Shown here: positions 41,619 to 51,003 of the stretch, one piece after another
Layout of the letters: every line of letters begins with the position of its first letter
Position numbering within the stretch: the stretch's first letter is position 1
NCBI RefSeq assembly: GCF_900115095.1
Contig: NZ_FOVH01000008.1
Location: forward strand, 310,001 to 374,000
Direction of reading: 5' to 3'
DNA: 64,000 bases
DNA from: Actinomadura madurae
GTDB taxonomy: Bacteria; Actinomycetota; Actinomycetes; Streptosporangiales; Streptosporangiaceae
Notes under the pieces: generated by a model
The model's database searches: none
What the model saw: only the letters and a program-made list of their open reading frames with translations
Told to the model about the DNA's origin: nothing
Made by a program: the position numbers and the translations under genes

Positions 41619-43781
41619 ATGTTCGAACGATGGGGAAGGTGGGTCCACCGGCGCCGCCGCTGGGTCCTCGCGGTCGCGGCGGCGGCCCTGGTGTTCGCGG
41701 GAGTGTGGGGGACGGGGGTCTTCGGCGCGCTGTCCTCGTCCGGCGGCTTCGACACGCCCGGCAGCGAGAGCGCGAAGGCTGCCCAGATCGCCGAACGCGA
41801 CCTCGGCCGGGACGCGGCGGACGTCGTGATCCTCTACCAGGGGAAGACGACGGTGGACGACCCGGCGTACCGGGCCGCGGTCGAGAAGGCGCTCGCCGCC
41901 CTGCCGGCGGACAAGGTCGCCCGCGCCAGCACCTACTGGACGACCGGGGCGCCGCAGTTCGTCAGCGGCGACCGCACCGCCACCTACGCCGTCCTGCAGC
42001 TCGCCGGCCCCGACCCGGCCGCAAGGCAGGACTCCTACGACGCGGTCGAGGACGACCTGGACCGGGCCGGCGGCGGCCTGACCGCCAAGGTCGGCGGGGC
42101 GATCGGCACCGAGGTCGCGATCAACGAGCGCGTCTCGGCCGACATCGGCCGGGCCGAGGGCATGGCCATGCCGGTCCTGCTGGTGCTGCTCGTGCTGATC
42201 TTCGGCGGGCTGGTGTCGGCGAGCCTGCCGCTGCTGGTCGGCGGGCTGGCCATCCTCGGCTCGTTCACCGCCCTGCACGCGCTCACCTACGTGACGGACG
42301 TGTCGATCTTCGCGGTGAACATCACCACCTTCCTCGGCCTCGGCCTCGCGATCGACTACGGGCTGTTCATGGTGAGCCGGTTCCGCGAGGAGATCGACCG
42401 GGACGGCGCCACCGGCCCGGACGCGCTGGCCGCCACCATGGCCACCGCCGGGCGCACCGTCGCCGTCTCCGGCGTCACGGTCGCGGTGTCGCTGTCCGGG
42501 CTGCTGCTGTTCGACCAGAACTTCCTGGTCTCGATGGGCTACGGCGGCATCGCCACCGTGTTCGTCTGCATGCTCGGCGCGCTGACCGTCCTGCCCGCCC
42601 TGCTGGCCGTCCTCGGCCCGAAGGTGAACGCGCTGCCCGTGCGGCGCCGCCGCCGGGGAGCCGAGAGCCGGTTCGACGGCTGGTGGGGACGCGTCGCCCG
42701 CAGCGTGATGCGCCGCCCGGTGATCTACGTGGTCGCGACCGTCGCGCTGCTGCTCGCGCTCGGCGCCCCGTTCCTGCGCATCAACTGGGGCGGCGTGGAC
42801 GCCAAGGTGCTGCCGGACGGCACCGAGGCGCGGGTCGTCTCCGAGACGCTGGAGACCGGCTTCGCCCGCAACTCCACCAGCCCGATCGAGGCCGTGGTGA
42901 CCGGGACGTCCGACCAGGCGGCGATCCAGGCCTACGGCGCCCGCCTGGACGCGGTGCCCGGCGTCACCGGCGCGACGGTGACCGGCTCGGAGGGGACGAC
43001 GACGCGGATCGCGCTGCGCTACGACGCCGACCCCAACTCCGGCGCCGCGCGCGACCTCGTCCGGCAGGTGCGGGAGGTGCCCCCGCCGGACGGCGCGCAG
43101 GCCCACGTCGGCGGCGTCACCGCGGACGTGGTCGACCAGCTCGACAGCCTCGGCTCGACGCTGCCGTGGCTCGCGGTGGTCGTCGGCGGCGCCACGTTCA
43201 TCCTGCTCTTCCTGGCGTTCGGGTCGGTGCTGCTGCCGCTGAAGGCCATCGTGATGAACATGCTGTCGCTGTCGGCGACGTTCGGCGCGATCGTGCTGAT
43301 CTTCCAGGACGGCCACCTGTCCGACGTCCTCGGCTTCACCGCCACCGGCTCGATCGCCCCCGCGATGCCGATCCTGATGCTGGCCATGCTGTTCGGGATC
43401 TCGATGGACTACGAGGTGTTCCTGCTGTCGCGGGTCCGCGAGCAGTACGACCTGACCGGGTCCAACACCACGGCCGTCGCGTCCGGGGTGCAGCGCACCG
43501 GCGCCATCATCACCAGCGCGGCGCTGCTGTTCATCGTCGTGATCGGCGCGTTCGCGACGTCCGGCATCACGTTCATCAAGATGACCGGCGTCGGGATGGC
43601 CATCGCGATCCTGATGGACGCGACGATCGTCCGGGCACTGCTCGTCCCGGCGACCATGCGGCTGCTCGGCCGCGCGAACTGGTGGGCGCCCGGCCCGCTC
43701 GCCCGCCTCTACGGCCGGTACGGGATCAAGGAGGGCGACTCCCCGGCCCCTGCCCGCTCACAGCTGGAGCCCGTGGGCTGA
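41619..43781 (+). CDS. MMPL-family RND transporter
   Basis: Membrane transporter of 720 aa, two repeats of a large extracytoplasmic loop followed by a five- to six-helix bundle. Features are the N-terminal basic RRRRWVLAVAAAALVFAGVW, the loop SSGGFDTPGSESAKA, the first bundle with GLGLAIDYGLFMVSRFREEI and the second with LFGISMDYEVFLLSRVREQY; both Asp-Tyr pairs of the proton relay are present. Such proteins export lipids or hydrophobic compounds. ATG 41619 with CAGGGGAACGG upstream. Controlled probably by the divergent TetR. Confidence 0.92.
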   Translation: MFERWGRWVHRRRRWVLAVAAAALVFAGVWGTGVFGALSSSGGFDTPGSESAKAAQIAERDLGRDAADVVILYQGKTTVDDPAYRAAVEKALAALPADKVARASTYWTTGAPQFVSGDRTATYAVLQLAGPDPAARQDSYDAVEDDLDRAGGGLTAKVGGAIGTEVAINERVSADIGRAEGMAMPVLLVLLVLIFGGLVSASLPLLVGGLAILGSFTALHALTYVTDVSIFAVNITTFLGLGLAIDYGLFMVSRFREEIDRDGATGPDALAATMATAGRTVAVSGVTVAVSLSGLLLFDQNFLVSMGYGGIATVFVCMLGALTVLPALLAVLGPKVNALPVRRRRRGAESRFDGWWGRVARSVMRRPVIYVVATVALLLALGAPFLRINWGGVDAKVLPDGTEARVVSETLETGFARNSTSPIEAVVTGTSDQAAIQAYGARLDAVPGVTGATVTGSEGTTTRIALRYDADPNSGAARDLVRQVREVPPPDGAQAHVGGVTADVVDQLDSLGSTLPWLAVVVGGATFILLFLAFGSVLLPLKAIVMNMLSLSATFGAIVLIFQDGHLSDVLGFTATGSIAPAMPILMLAMLFGISMDYEVFLLSRVREQYDLTGSNTTAVASGVQRTGAIITSAALLFIVVIGAFATSGITFIKMTGVGMAIAILMDATIVRALLVPATMRLLGRANWWAPGPLARLYGRYGIKEGDSPAPARSQLEPVG

Positions 43782-43798
43782 CCTCCCGGGATACCCAG

Positions 43799-43837
43799 GC
43801 ATTGGTGGCCGGCACGGAAAGTGCTGGCCACCAATGC
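43799..43837 (+). terminator. Hairpin after mmpL
   Basis: Seventeen-position stem with one mismatch: 43799-43815 pairs with 43821-43837 around loop GGAAA. It begins 18 nt after the transporter stop. No T-run follows, so it may act as a terminator or as an mRNA-stabilising structure. Confidence 0.6.
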
Positions 43838-43979
43838 GTCCAAACCGCTTGTGGTCCCCGTCACCCGGAGGAAGACTGAATCCCGTTCCACCGGCCGCGC
43901 CCTCGCGTGACGACTACCGCGACGGCCCCCGCCCGGCGGACCCCACACCACCCGCCATGGGATGTTCCTTGGAGGCACC

Positions 43980-44279
43980 ATGTCCGCACAGGTGATCACC
44001 GATGCCGAGACGGCGCTCGGGCACCTGGAACGCCTGACCGACGTCCTGCGCGCGGACGGCTGGACCGTCGAGGTCGCCGCGCCCGAGGACCGCCGGCCCA
44101 CGGCCATCGTCGTCAACCCGCGGATGCGGGCCCTGCACGAGCACGTCATCGCCGTCCGGGAAGAGTCCGGGGACGGCTGGGCCTACTTCTACGGCTGGGG
44201 CGAGAAGATCGCGCCGTGCACCGACCCGTTCGGGGCCGCCGCCGCGCTGGAACGCGTCCTCGCGTCCCGCGACAATTGA
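43980..44279 (+). CDS. Hypothetical protein, 99 aa
   Basis: Unrecognised soluble protein of 99 aa, beginning MSAQVITDAETALGHLERLTDVL and containing WAYFYGWGEKIAPCTDPFGAAAALERVLA. The pattern resembles short actinobacterial proteins of unknown function often found near regulatory genes. ATG 43980 has GGAGG 4 nt upstream; an earlier in-frame ATG at 43962 lacks one. Its last codons (ASRDN) form the first copy of a 19-bp repeat continued beyond the stop. Convergent with ku. Confidence 0.7.
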   Translation: MSAQVITDAETALGHLERLTDVLRADGWTVEVAAPEDRRPTAIVVNPRMRALHEHVIAVREESGDGWAYFYGWGEKIAPCTDPFGAAAALERVLASRDN

Positions 44280-44323
44280 CGGGGCGTCCCGCGACAACTG
44301 ACAGGCGTCCCGCGACAACTGAC
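44262..44323. repeat. Three copies of a 19-bp element across a gene's 3' end
   Basis: GCGTCCCGCGACAANTGAC occurs at 44262-44280, 44284-44302 and 44305-44323. The first copy contains the stop codon of the upstream gene; copies two and three follow it. Only one base differs (T in copy one, C in the others). The duplication of a gene end suggests slippage or repeated recombination. Confidence 0.9.
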
Positions 44324-44346
44324 GCCGCCCCCGCCCCGGCGGTGGG

Positions 44347-45249
44347 TCAGGCCGACTTGCGGCCGCGGGTCTTCGCCGGCTCCTTCTTCGTGCCGGACTT
44401 CGACGCCGGCTTGCGCGCCGCGGGCTTCTTCGCGGACGTCCCCTTGCCGGACGCCGCCTTGCCGTCCTTCTCGCCGCGGCTCTTCTTGGCCGCCTCGACG
44501 CTGGCGCGCAGCGCGCTGAGCAGGTCGGCGGCGGGCTCCTCCTCGCCCTCCTCGGCGGGCCGGGCGACCTCCTTGCCCTCGATCTTCGCGTCGATCACGG
44601 CCTGGAGGGCCTCCCGGTAGGCGTCCTTGTACTCCGACGGGTCGAACTCCCCCTCCATCGACTCGATCAGCGACGTCGCCATCGACAGCTCCTGCTTGCG
44701 GACCTCGATGTCCTCGTCCAGGAAGGGGAAGTCGGGCGCGCGGACCTCGTCCGGCCACAGCATGGTCTCCAGCACGAAGACGCCCTCGCGGACCCGCAGC
44801 GTGGCGAGCGACTCCCGCTGCCGCAGCGCGACCTTGACGATCGCGACCTGGCCGGAGCTCTCCAGCGCGTCCCGCAGCAGCACGTACGGCTTGGCGCCCT
44901 GCTGGTCCGGCTCCAGGTAGTACGACTTCGCGAAGTAGATCGGGTCGACCTCGTCGTCCTCCACGAACTGCAGGACGTCGATCCGGCGGCTCGACGACAG
45001 CGGCAGGTCGGCGAAGTCCTCGTCGGTGAGGATGACCATCTCGCCGCTCGGCAGTTCGTAGCCCTTGGCGATGTCGGAGTACGGGACCTCCTCGCCGTCG
45101 ACCGTGCAAACCCGCTTGTACTTGATGCGCCCCCCGTCCTCCCGGTGCACCTGGTGGAAGGCGACGTCCCGCTGCTCGGTCGCCGAATAGAGCTTCACCG
45201 GTATGGTCACCAGACCGAAGGAGATCGCGCCCTTCCAGATACTGCGCAT
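44347..45249 (-). CDS. ku: Bacterial Ku, non-homologous end joining
   Basis: Ku homodimer subunit of 300 aa that binds DNA ends and recruits the LigD ligase. The core begins MRSIWKGAISFGLVTIPVKLYSA (cited in part: WKGAISFGLVTIPVKLYSA), with HQVHREDGGRIKYKRVC, DEVDPIYFAKSYYLEP and AKPYVLLRDAL. A lysine-rich C-terminal tail of about 50 residues (SAKKPAARKPASKSGTKKEP) is the extended type that binds DNA and LigD. Length and tail are normal. Divergent from the ligase gene with 112 bp between. Confidence 0.95.
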   Translation of the reverse strand: MRSIWKGAISFGLVTIPVKLYSATEQRDVAFHQVHREDGGRIKYKRVCTVDGEEVPYSDIAKGYELPSGEMVILTDEDFADLPLSSSRRIDVLQFVEDDEVDPIYFAKSYYLEPDQQGAKPYVLLRDALESSGQVAIVKVALRQRESLATLRVREGVFVLETMLWPDEVRAPDFPFLDEDIEVRKQELSMATSLIESMEGEFDPSEYKDAYREALQAVIDAKIEGKEVARPAEEGEEEPAADLLSALRASVEAAKKSRGEKDGKAASGKGTSAKKPAARKPASKSGTKKEPAKTRGRKSA

Positions 45250-45361
45250 GATCCGTCCTTACCCAGCACGTTCCCGCCCCTAGCGTCGCAACCCCGTTCG
45301 ATTTGCGCCACAACGAGCCCTTGATCCTTTTCTGCGGGACGGGACCGGGTAAGACGCCGGT

Positions 45362-46336
45362 ATGACCATGCCGTGGCCCGTTGAGCCGATGATGGCCTCC
45401 ACCGGTGACCTCCCCTCCGACGGCGGGCGGTGGGGTCTGGAGTTGAAATGGGACGGCGTCCGCGTCCTGGCGCACGTGTCCGCCGACGGCGTCCGGGCCA
45501 CCGGGCGGCGCGGGACGGAGGTGACCGGCCGCTACCCCGAGCTGTCCGCCCTCGCCGACCTGCTGCCGGACCACGACGTGGTGCTGGACGGCGAGGTCGT
45601 CGCCTTCGAGCAGGGACGGCCCAGCTTCGAGCGGCTGCAGCGCCGGATGCACGTGACCCGGCCCGACCCGCGGCTGATCCGCGAGGTGCCCGTCCGCTAC
45701 GTGGTCTTCGACCTCCTGTACCTGGACGGCAACCTGCTGTTCGACGTGCCCTACGCCGACCGCCGCTCGCTTCTGGCCGCGCTCGACCTGGCCGGCAGCG
45801 GGCCGGTGGAGGTGCCCCCGTACCTGCACGGCGGCGACCGGACGCAGGTCGGCGAGCTGCTCGCCTTCACCCGCGAGCAGGAGCTGGAGGGCGTGCTCGC
45901 CAAGCGCCTCGACTCCCTGTACCGTCCGGGCCGCCGCGTCGACTTCTGGCGCAAGGTGAAGAACTTCATGACGCGTGAGGTCATCGTCTGCGGCTGGAAG
46001 CCCGGCAAGGGGCGGCGCGAAGGCGGCGTCGGCTCGCTGCTGCTCGGCGAGTACGACCTCAAGGGCCTGCTCGGCTTCGTCGGTCACGTCGGCACGGGCT
46101 TCACCGACCGCGCGCTGGACGAGCTGTACGAGACGCTGTGGCCGCTGCGCCGCCCGACCAGCCCCTACGACGAGCCCGTACCGCGCGAGTTCGCCAAGGA
46201 CGCCCAATGGGTTGAACCGCACCTCGTCGGGGAGGTCGCGTACAGCGCCCGCACCAGGGACGGCCGCCTCCGCTTCCCGTCCTGGCGGGGCCTGCGTGAC
46301 GACAAGGACCCCCTGGAGGTCACGAGTGAGCAGTAA
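45362..46336 (+). CDS. ligD: ATP-dependent DNA ligase (stand-alone LigD ligase domain)
   Basis: ATP-dependent DNA ligase of 324 aa: adenylation domain plus OB fold. The nucleophilic lysine is in LELKWDGVRV (motif I), followed by LDGEVVAF (motif III), VFDLLYLDG (IIIa), LEGVLAKRLDSLY (IV) and FWRKVKNF (V). It corresponds to the ligase module of LigD; polymerase and phosphoesterase domains are absent. ATG 45362. The polymerase gene starts 11 nt before its end, so both are translated from one message opposite ku. Confidence 0.93.
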   Translation: MTMPWPVEPMMASTGDLPSDGGRWGLELKWDGVRVLAHVSADGVRATGRRGTEVTGRYPELSALADLLPDHDVVLDGEVVAFEQGRPSFERLQRRMHVTRPDPRLIREVPVRYVVFDLLYLDGNLLFDVPYADRRSLLAALDLAGSGPVEVPPYLHGGDRTQVGELLAFTREQELEGVLAKRLDSLYRPGRRVDFWRKVKNFMTREVIVCGWKPGKGRREGGVGSLLLGEYDLKGLLGFVGHVGTGFTDRALDELYETLWPLRRPTSPYDEPVPREFAKDAQWVEPHLVGEVAYSARTRDGRLRFPSWRGLRDDKDPLEVTSEQ

Positions 46337-47234
46337 GAGGACCGCCGTCGAGGTCGACGGGCGGCAGCTCTCCCTGTCCAACCTCGACAAGAACCTCTAC
46401 CCCGAGTTCACCAAGGGCGAGGTCATCGACTACTACGTCCGGGTGGCGCCGGCGATGCTGCCGCACCTGAAGGACCGGGCCGCCACCCGGATCCGGTGGC
46501 CGGACGGCGTCGACGGCGGCAGGTTCTTCGAGAAGAACGCCCCCTCCCACACCCCGGACTGGGTGCGGACGGCCACGATCCCGACGCCCGGCAGCTCGAC
46601 GGGCCGCGACACGCTCGACTTCGTCGTCGTCGACGACCTGCCCACGCTCGTGTGGTGCGCGAACCTCGCCGCGCTGGAGCTGCACGTCCCGCAGTGGAAG
46701 GTCGGCCCGCGCGGCAAGGTGCACGCCCCCGACCTCGTCGTCTTCGACCTGGACCCCGGCCCGCCCGCCACGATCGTGGAGGCCTGCGAGGTCGCCGGCC
46801 TGCTCCGGGACGTGCTCGCCGGGGACGGCCTGGACTCCTACCCGAAGACGAGCGGGAAGAAGGGCCTGCACCTCTACGTGCCGGTCGAGGAGCCCAAGGA
46901 GGCGGAGCGGACGTCGGAGTACGCCAAGGCCGCCGCGCAGCGGCTCGCCGAGGAGCATCCGAGGCTCGTCGTCGCGAAGATGGAGAAGCGGCTGCGCAAG
47001 GGCAAGGTCTTCGTCGACTGGAGCCAGAACAACCCGGCGAAGACGACCGTCGCCCCCTACTCGCTGCGCGCGGCGAGCCGCCCGTCGGTCTCCACGCCGA
47101 TCACCTGGGACGAGCTGGAGTCGTGCGAGGACGCGGCCGACCTGGTGTTCGGTCCCGACGACGTCCTGTCCCGGCTGGAGAAGCACGGCGACCTCCTCGA
47201 ACCGCTCCTGGAGGACCACCGGCCACTGCCCTGA
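46326..47234 (+). CDS. LigD-type primase-polymerase (stand-alone PolDom)
   Basis: Archaeo-eukaryotic primase-family polymerase of 302 aa which fills gaps and adds nucleotides during end joining. It begins VSSKRTAVEVDGRQLSLSNLDKNLYPE (cited in part: LSLSNLDKNLYPE), then FFEKNAPSHTPDWV and the catalytic acidic motif VVFDLDPGPP. Next come YPKTSGKKGLHLYVP and VFVDWSQNNPAKTTVAPYSLRA. GTG 46326 has GGAGG 6 nt upstream and overlaps the ligase gene. With Ku and the ligase it forms a split LigD system lacking a visible 3'-phosphoesterase. Confidence 0.93.
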   Translation: MSSKRTAVEVDGRQLSLSNLDKNLYPEFTKGEVIDYYVRVAPAMLPHLKDRAATRIRWPDGVDGGRFFEKNAPSHTPDWVRTATIPTPGSSTGRDTLDFVVVDDLPTLVWCANLAALELHVPQWKVGPRGKVHAPDLVVFDLDPGPPATIVEACEVAGLLRDVLAGDGLDSYPKTSGKKGLHLYVPVEEPKEAERTSEYAKAAAQRLAEEHPRLVVAKMEKRLRKGKVFVDWSQNNPAKTTVAPYSLRAASRPSVSTPITWDELESCEDAADLVFGPDDVLSRLEKHGDLLEPLLEDHRPLP

Positions 47235-47335
47235 TCCGGGATTTCGCGTGCCCTATGTGTTCGAACCGGCACGCTCCGGGACCGGGATCCGCCACCATGG
47301 TCCGGGGACACCACGCGGGGCGGAAGGAAGAGCAG

Positions 47336-48661
<1,326 letters not shown>

Positions 48662-48681
48662 GCCACTGAGGAGGAGGCCCG

Positions 48682-48867
48682 ATGAGCGAGATCGACGACC
48701 TGGAGCAGCCGCCCGACGAGGCGAACGAGGCCGACGCCTTCGAGCAGCGGGCGGTGCTGGACGAGGACGACCGCGCCGAACCCGGGCCGCTGCCCGCCGA
48801 CGCGAACGAGGCCGACGCGGCGGAGCAGCGGCTCGAGGTGCGGCTGGACGAGGACGACTACCGGTGA
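48682..48867 (+). CDS. Small acidic protein with duplicated ANEADAxEQ motif
   Basis: Very acidic protein of 61 aa made of two imperfect repeats: EANEADAFEQRAVLDEDDR and DANEADAAEQRLEVRLDEDDY. No hydrophobic core or cysteine, so probably disordered. GGAGGAGG lies 6-7 nt before the ATG, and the gene follows the oxidoreductase by 20 nt, suggesting cotranscription. Short proteins with this motif occur in other actinomycetes as I recall them; function unknown. Confidence 0.75.
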   Translation: MSEIDDLEQPPDEANEADAFEQRAVLDEDDRAEPGPLPADANEADAAEQRLEVRLDEDDYR

Positions 48868-49081
48868 CCCGCGTCGGCCCGGGTCAGCGGCGGCACGGTA
48901 CGCGCGGAGGGCCGGGGCGGCACCGTCCCGGGCCTCCGCGGGAATACACTGACCTGCGCGAAGGAACGACGGCGGGCTTCGCCCGTGACCAACGGAGTTA
49001 CCCGCGCGTAGGATGTTGAGATTGTCTACCCGCGGCGGACGACCCCCGATCCGCCGCGATGATCGGTGATCGGAGAGTGTG

Positions 49082-49711
49082 GTGACCGCGACCCCGGACG
49101 CCCGCCCCCGTGGCACAAGGCTGCCGCGACTGGCGCGCCGCAAGCAGCTGCTCGGCGCGGCGCAGGAGGTGTTCGTCGCGCAGGGGTACCACGCTGCGGC
49201 GATGGATGAGATCGCCGAGCGTGCGGGCGTCAGCAAACCCGTGCTCTACCAGCACTTCCCGGGCAAGCTGGAGCTGTACCTGGCCCTGCTGGACGAGCAC
49301 GCCGAGGCCCTGGTGAAGATCGTCCGTGAGGCGCTGGAGGCCACCACGGACAACAAGCTCCGCGTGCAGGCGAGCATGCAGGCGTTCTACGACTTCGTGG
49401 CCGGCGACGGCGAGGCGTACCGGCTGGTCTTCGAGTCCGACCTGCGCAACGTGGCGCCCGTCCGGGCGCGCGTCGACCGCGCCAACCAGCAGTGCGCCGA
49501 GATGATCGCCCAGGTCATCGCCGAGGACACCAACGCCCCGGCCGAGGAGGCGCACCTGCTCGGCATGGGCCTGGTCGGCATGGCCGAGGTCAGCGCGCGC
49601 TTCTGGCTGTCCCAGCACCGGGCGATCCCCAAGGACACCGCCGAGAAGATCATCGCCCGGCTGGCCTGGCGCGGGATCTCCGGCTTCCCCCGCACGTCCG
49701 ACCAGGGCTGA
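49082..49711 (+). CDS. TetR-family transcriptional regulator (backbone gene)
   Basis: TetR protein of 209 aa. HTH region QLLGAAQEVFVAQGYHAAAMDEIAERAGVSKPVLYQHF (cited in part: AMDEIAERAGVSKPVLYQHF), then GKLELYLALLDEHAEAL. The C-terminal ligand domain has YRLVFESDLRN. GTG 49082 is used; GTG 49079 immediately precedes it and GGAGAG is upstream. It precedes the DUF3107 gene and rhlE, the same order as Rv3208-Rv3208A-Rv3211, so it is a conserved neighbourhood gene rather than a local pair. Confidence 0.88.
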   Translation: MTATPDARPRGTRLPRLARRKQLLGAAQEVFVAQGYHAAAMDEIAERAGVSKPVLYQHFPGKLELYLALLDEHAEALVKIVREALEATTDNKLRVQASMQAFYDFVAGDGEAYRLVFESDLRNVAPVRARVDRANQQCAEMIAQVIAEDTNAPAEEAHLLGMGLVGMAEVSARFWLSQHRAIPKDTAEKIIARLAWRGISGFPRTSDQG

Positions 49712-49903
49712 CCCGCCGCCCGCGCACCGCGCCCCGCGGGGCGCGGGCCTCCGCATGACCGCGGCCGCCGGGGTCCGCCCGCCCGCGCACGGGCGTTCAC
49801 CCTCGGCACAACGGACCTGACGGCGCGTCCGGCGATCTCCGTGCGACCATCGGAGACGGGTCCGCCGGCGGTCGGCGGGACGTCCGGACGACGGGAGCAT
49901 CGC

Positions 49904-50137
49904 GTGCAGGTTCGCATCGGGGTCCAGAACGTGCCCAAGGAACTCGTGGTCGACACCGCGCTGTCGGCCGACGAGGTGCAGGACGCGCTCCGGGAGGCTC
50001 TCTCCGGCCCGGACGGCGTGCTCGTGCTGAAGGACCGCCGCGCCGGGCGGATCGTCATCCCCGCCGGGCGGGTCGGCTACCTGGAGATCTCCGAAGACGA
50101 GCAGCGCAGCGTGGGTTTCGGCACCCAGTACACCTGA
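49904..50137 (+). CDS. DUF3107 family small protein
   Basis: Conserved actinobacterial protein of 77 aa, DUF3107 (TB9.4-like, Rv3208A). It reads VQVRIGVQNVPKELVVDTAL at the start and ends LEISEDEQRSVGFGT. Predicted alpha/beta fold; function unknown. GTG 49904 has GGGAG 6 nt upstream; the frame is open to 49841, but conservation starts at RIGVQN. A GC-rich hairpin (49727-49746) separates it from the TetR gene. Confidence 0.87.
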   Translation: MQVRIGVQNVPKELVVDTALSADEVQDALREALSGPDGVLVLKDRRAGRIVIPAGRVGYLEISEDEQRSVGFGTQYT

Positions 50138-50245
50138 CGCGTTGACCCGGTCTCGAACGGACTTGACCGGGATTTTGTTTCAATCCGGCATGACGGGCAT
50201 ACCGATCTGCGACCACGGGCCGCCCGGCCCACGGAAACAGAATGG

Positions 50246-50545
50246 ATGATCGACATGCTCACGACGATCCTCTGGTTCATCGTCGTCGGTGCCGTGATCG
50301 GGGCCCTCGCCCGGCTGATCGTGCCGGGCCGCAACCCGATCGGCATCCTGCTGACGATCCTGGTCGGGATCGCCGGCTCCATCCTCGGCGGGGTCATCGC
50401 GGACGCGCTCGGCGCCGGCACGATCGTCGCGATCGTGTTCGCGGTGCTCATCGCCGCGGCCGGCGTCGCCGCGCTCACCACGCTGAACGACCGCGGCCGC
50501 GGCGGCCGGCGGTCCGGCTGGCGCACCCGCCGCCGCTCCTTCTGA
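50246..50545 (+). CDS. GlsB/YeaQ/YmgE family membrane protein (transglycosylase-associated)
   Basis: Small membrane protein of 99 aa with three hydrophobic segments and the family motifs IVVGAVIGALARLIVPGRNP and ILVGIAGSILGGVIAD, ending in an Arg-rich tail. Members are named transglycosylase-associated or general-stress proteins; no enzymatic activity is established. ATG 50246 is used, with no clear ribosome-binding site upstream; the ATG at 50242 is out of frame with the product. Followed by a strong terminator. Confidence 0.87.
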   Translation: MIDMLTTILWFIVVGAVIGALARLIVPGRNPIGILLTILVGIAGSILGGVIADALGAGTIVAIVFAVLIAAAGVAALTTLNDRGRGGRRSGWRTRRRSF

Positions 50546-50566
50546 CCCAGGGGCACCCCGGCGCGG

Positions 50567-50596
50567 AAGCCCTCGCCCACCTGTGGGCGGGGGCTT
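50567..50596 (+). terminator. Terminator after the GlsB-like gene
   Basis: A 13-14-bp stem (50567-50580 with 50583-50596, one G-T wobble) closes on a 2-4-nt loop 22 nt downstream of the stop. A short TTTCGC tail follows. Confidence 0.7.
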
Positions 50597-50720
50597 TCGC
50601 GTGCCGGGACGGGCGGTCCGGACGCCGAGATGTGTCCGGATGTGGCCGCCCGGCCGGGCCGGCGGCCGGGGACCGGAGCCGCGCCGGGCCGCGGCGGATA
50701 AGCCCTGGCGGAACGGGGAG

Positions 50721-50746
50721 GGAATACACGAAACCGTGGAAACGTT
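50721..50746 (+). promoter_or_regulatory. SigR/SigH-class promoter upstream of rhlE
   Basis: GGAAT (50721-50725), exactly 18 bp, GTT (50744-50746): a perfect ECF sigma R match. Transcription would start near 50753, giving a leader of about 250 nt before the rhlE start. Confidence 0.75.
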
Positions 50747-50764
50747 AGGTGCAATGATCGGCTA

Positions 50765-50794
50765 TTGGTGTATGCAATCAACGGTCGGTACACT
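50765..50794 (+). promoter_or_regulatory. Possible housekeeping promoter of rhlE
   Basis: TTGGTG (50765-50770) and TACACT (50789-50794) are 18 bp apart, a fair SigA-type match just downstream of the SigR-class site. The stretch from here to 51003 has no gene and appears to be a long 5' leader of rhlE; no riboswitch class was recognised in it. Confidence 0.4.
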
Positions 50795-51003
50795 GCGTGG
50801 CGGAGTGTGACCGCACGCAGCCACAGCGAGTGACTGCTCTCAACCCCTGACTGCGGTCGCCGAGACATTTTGATCAACGGCTGGTCCCTCCCGCGCGAGC
50901 GCGCGGCCACTGAAACGGCGGACACGCCAGCGATGGCGCAGTCCCGCCGGCGGGCCGCGCCGCACCCGGGAGCGGAGACCCCGCATATTGGAGGCTGAAA
51001 GCC

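Noticed and set aside
48900..48940. GGGAAT upstream of the TetR gene as another SigR promoter
   Set aside because: The base triplet 18 bp downstream is GAA instead of GTT, so the -10 is missing.
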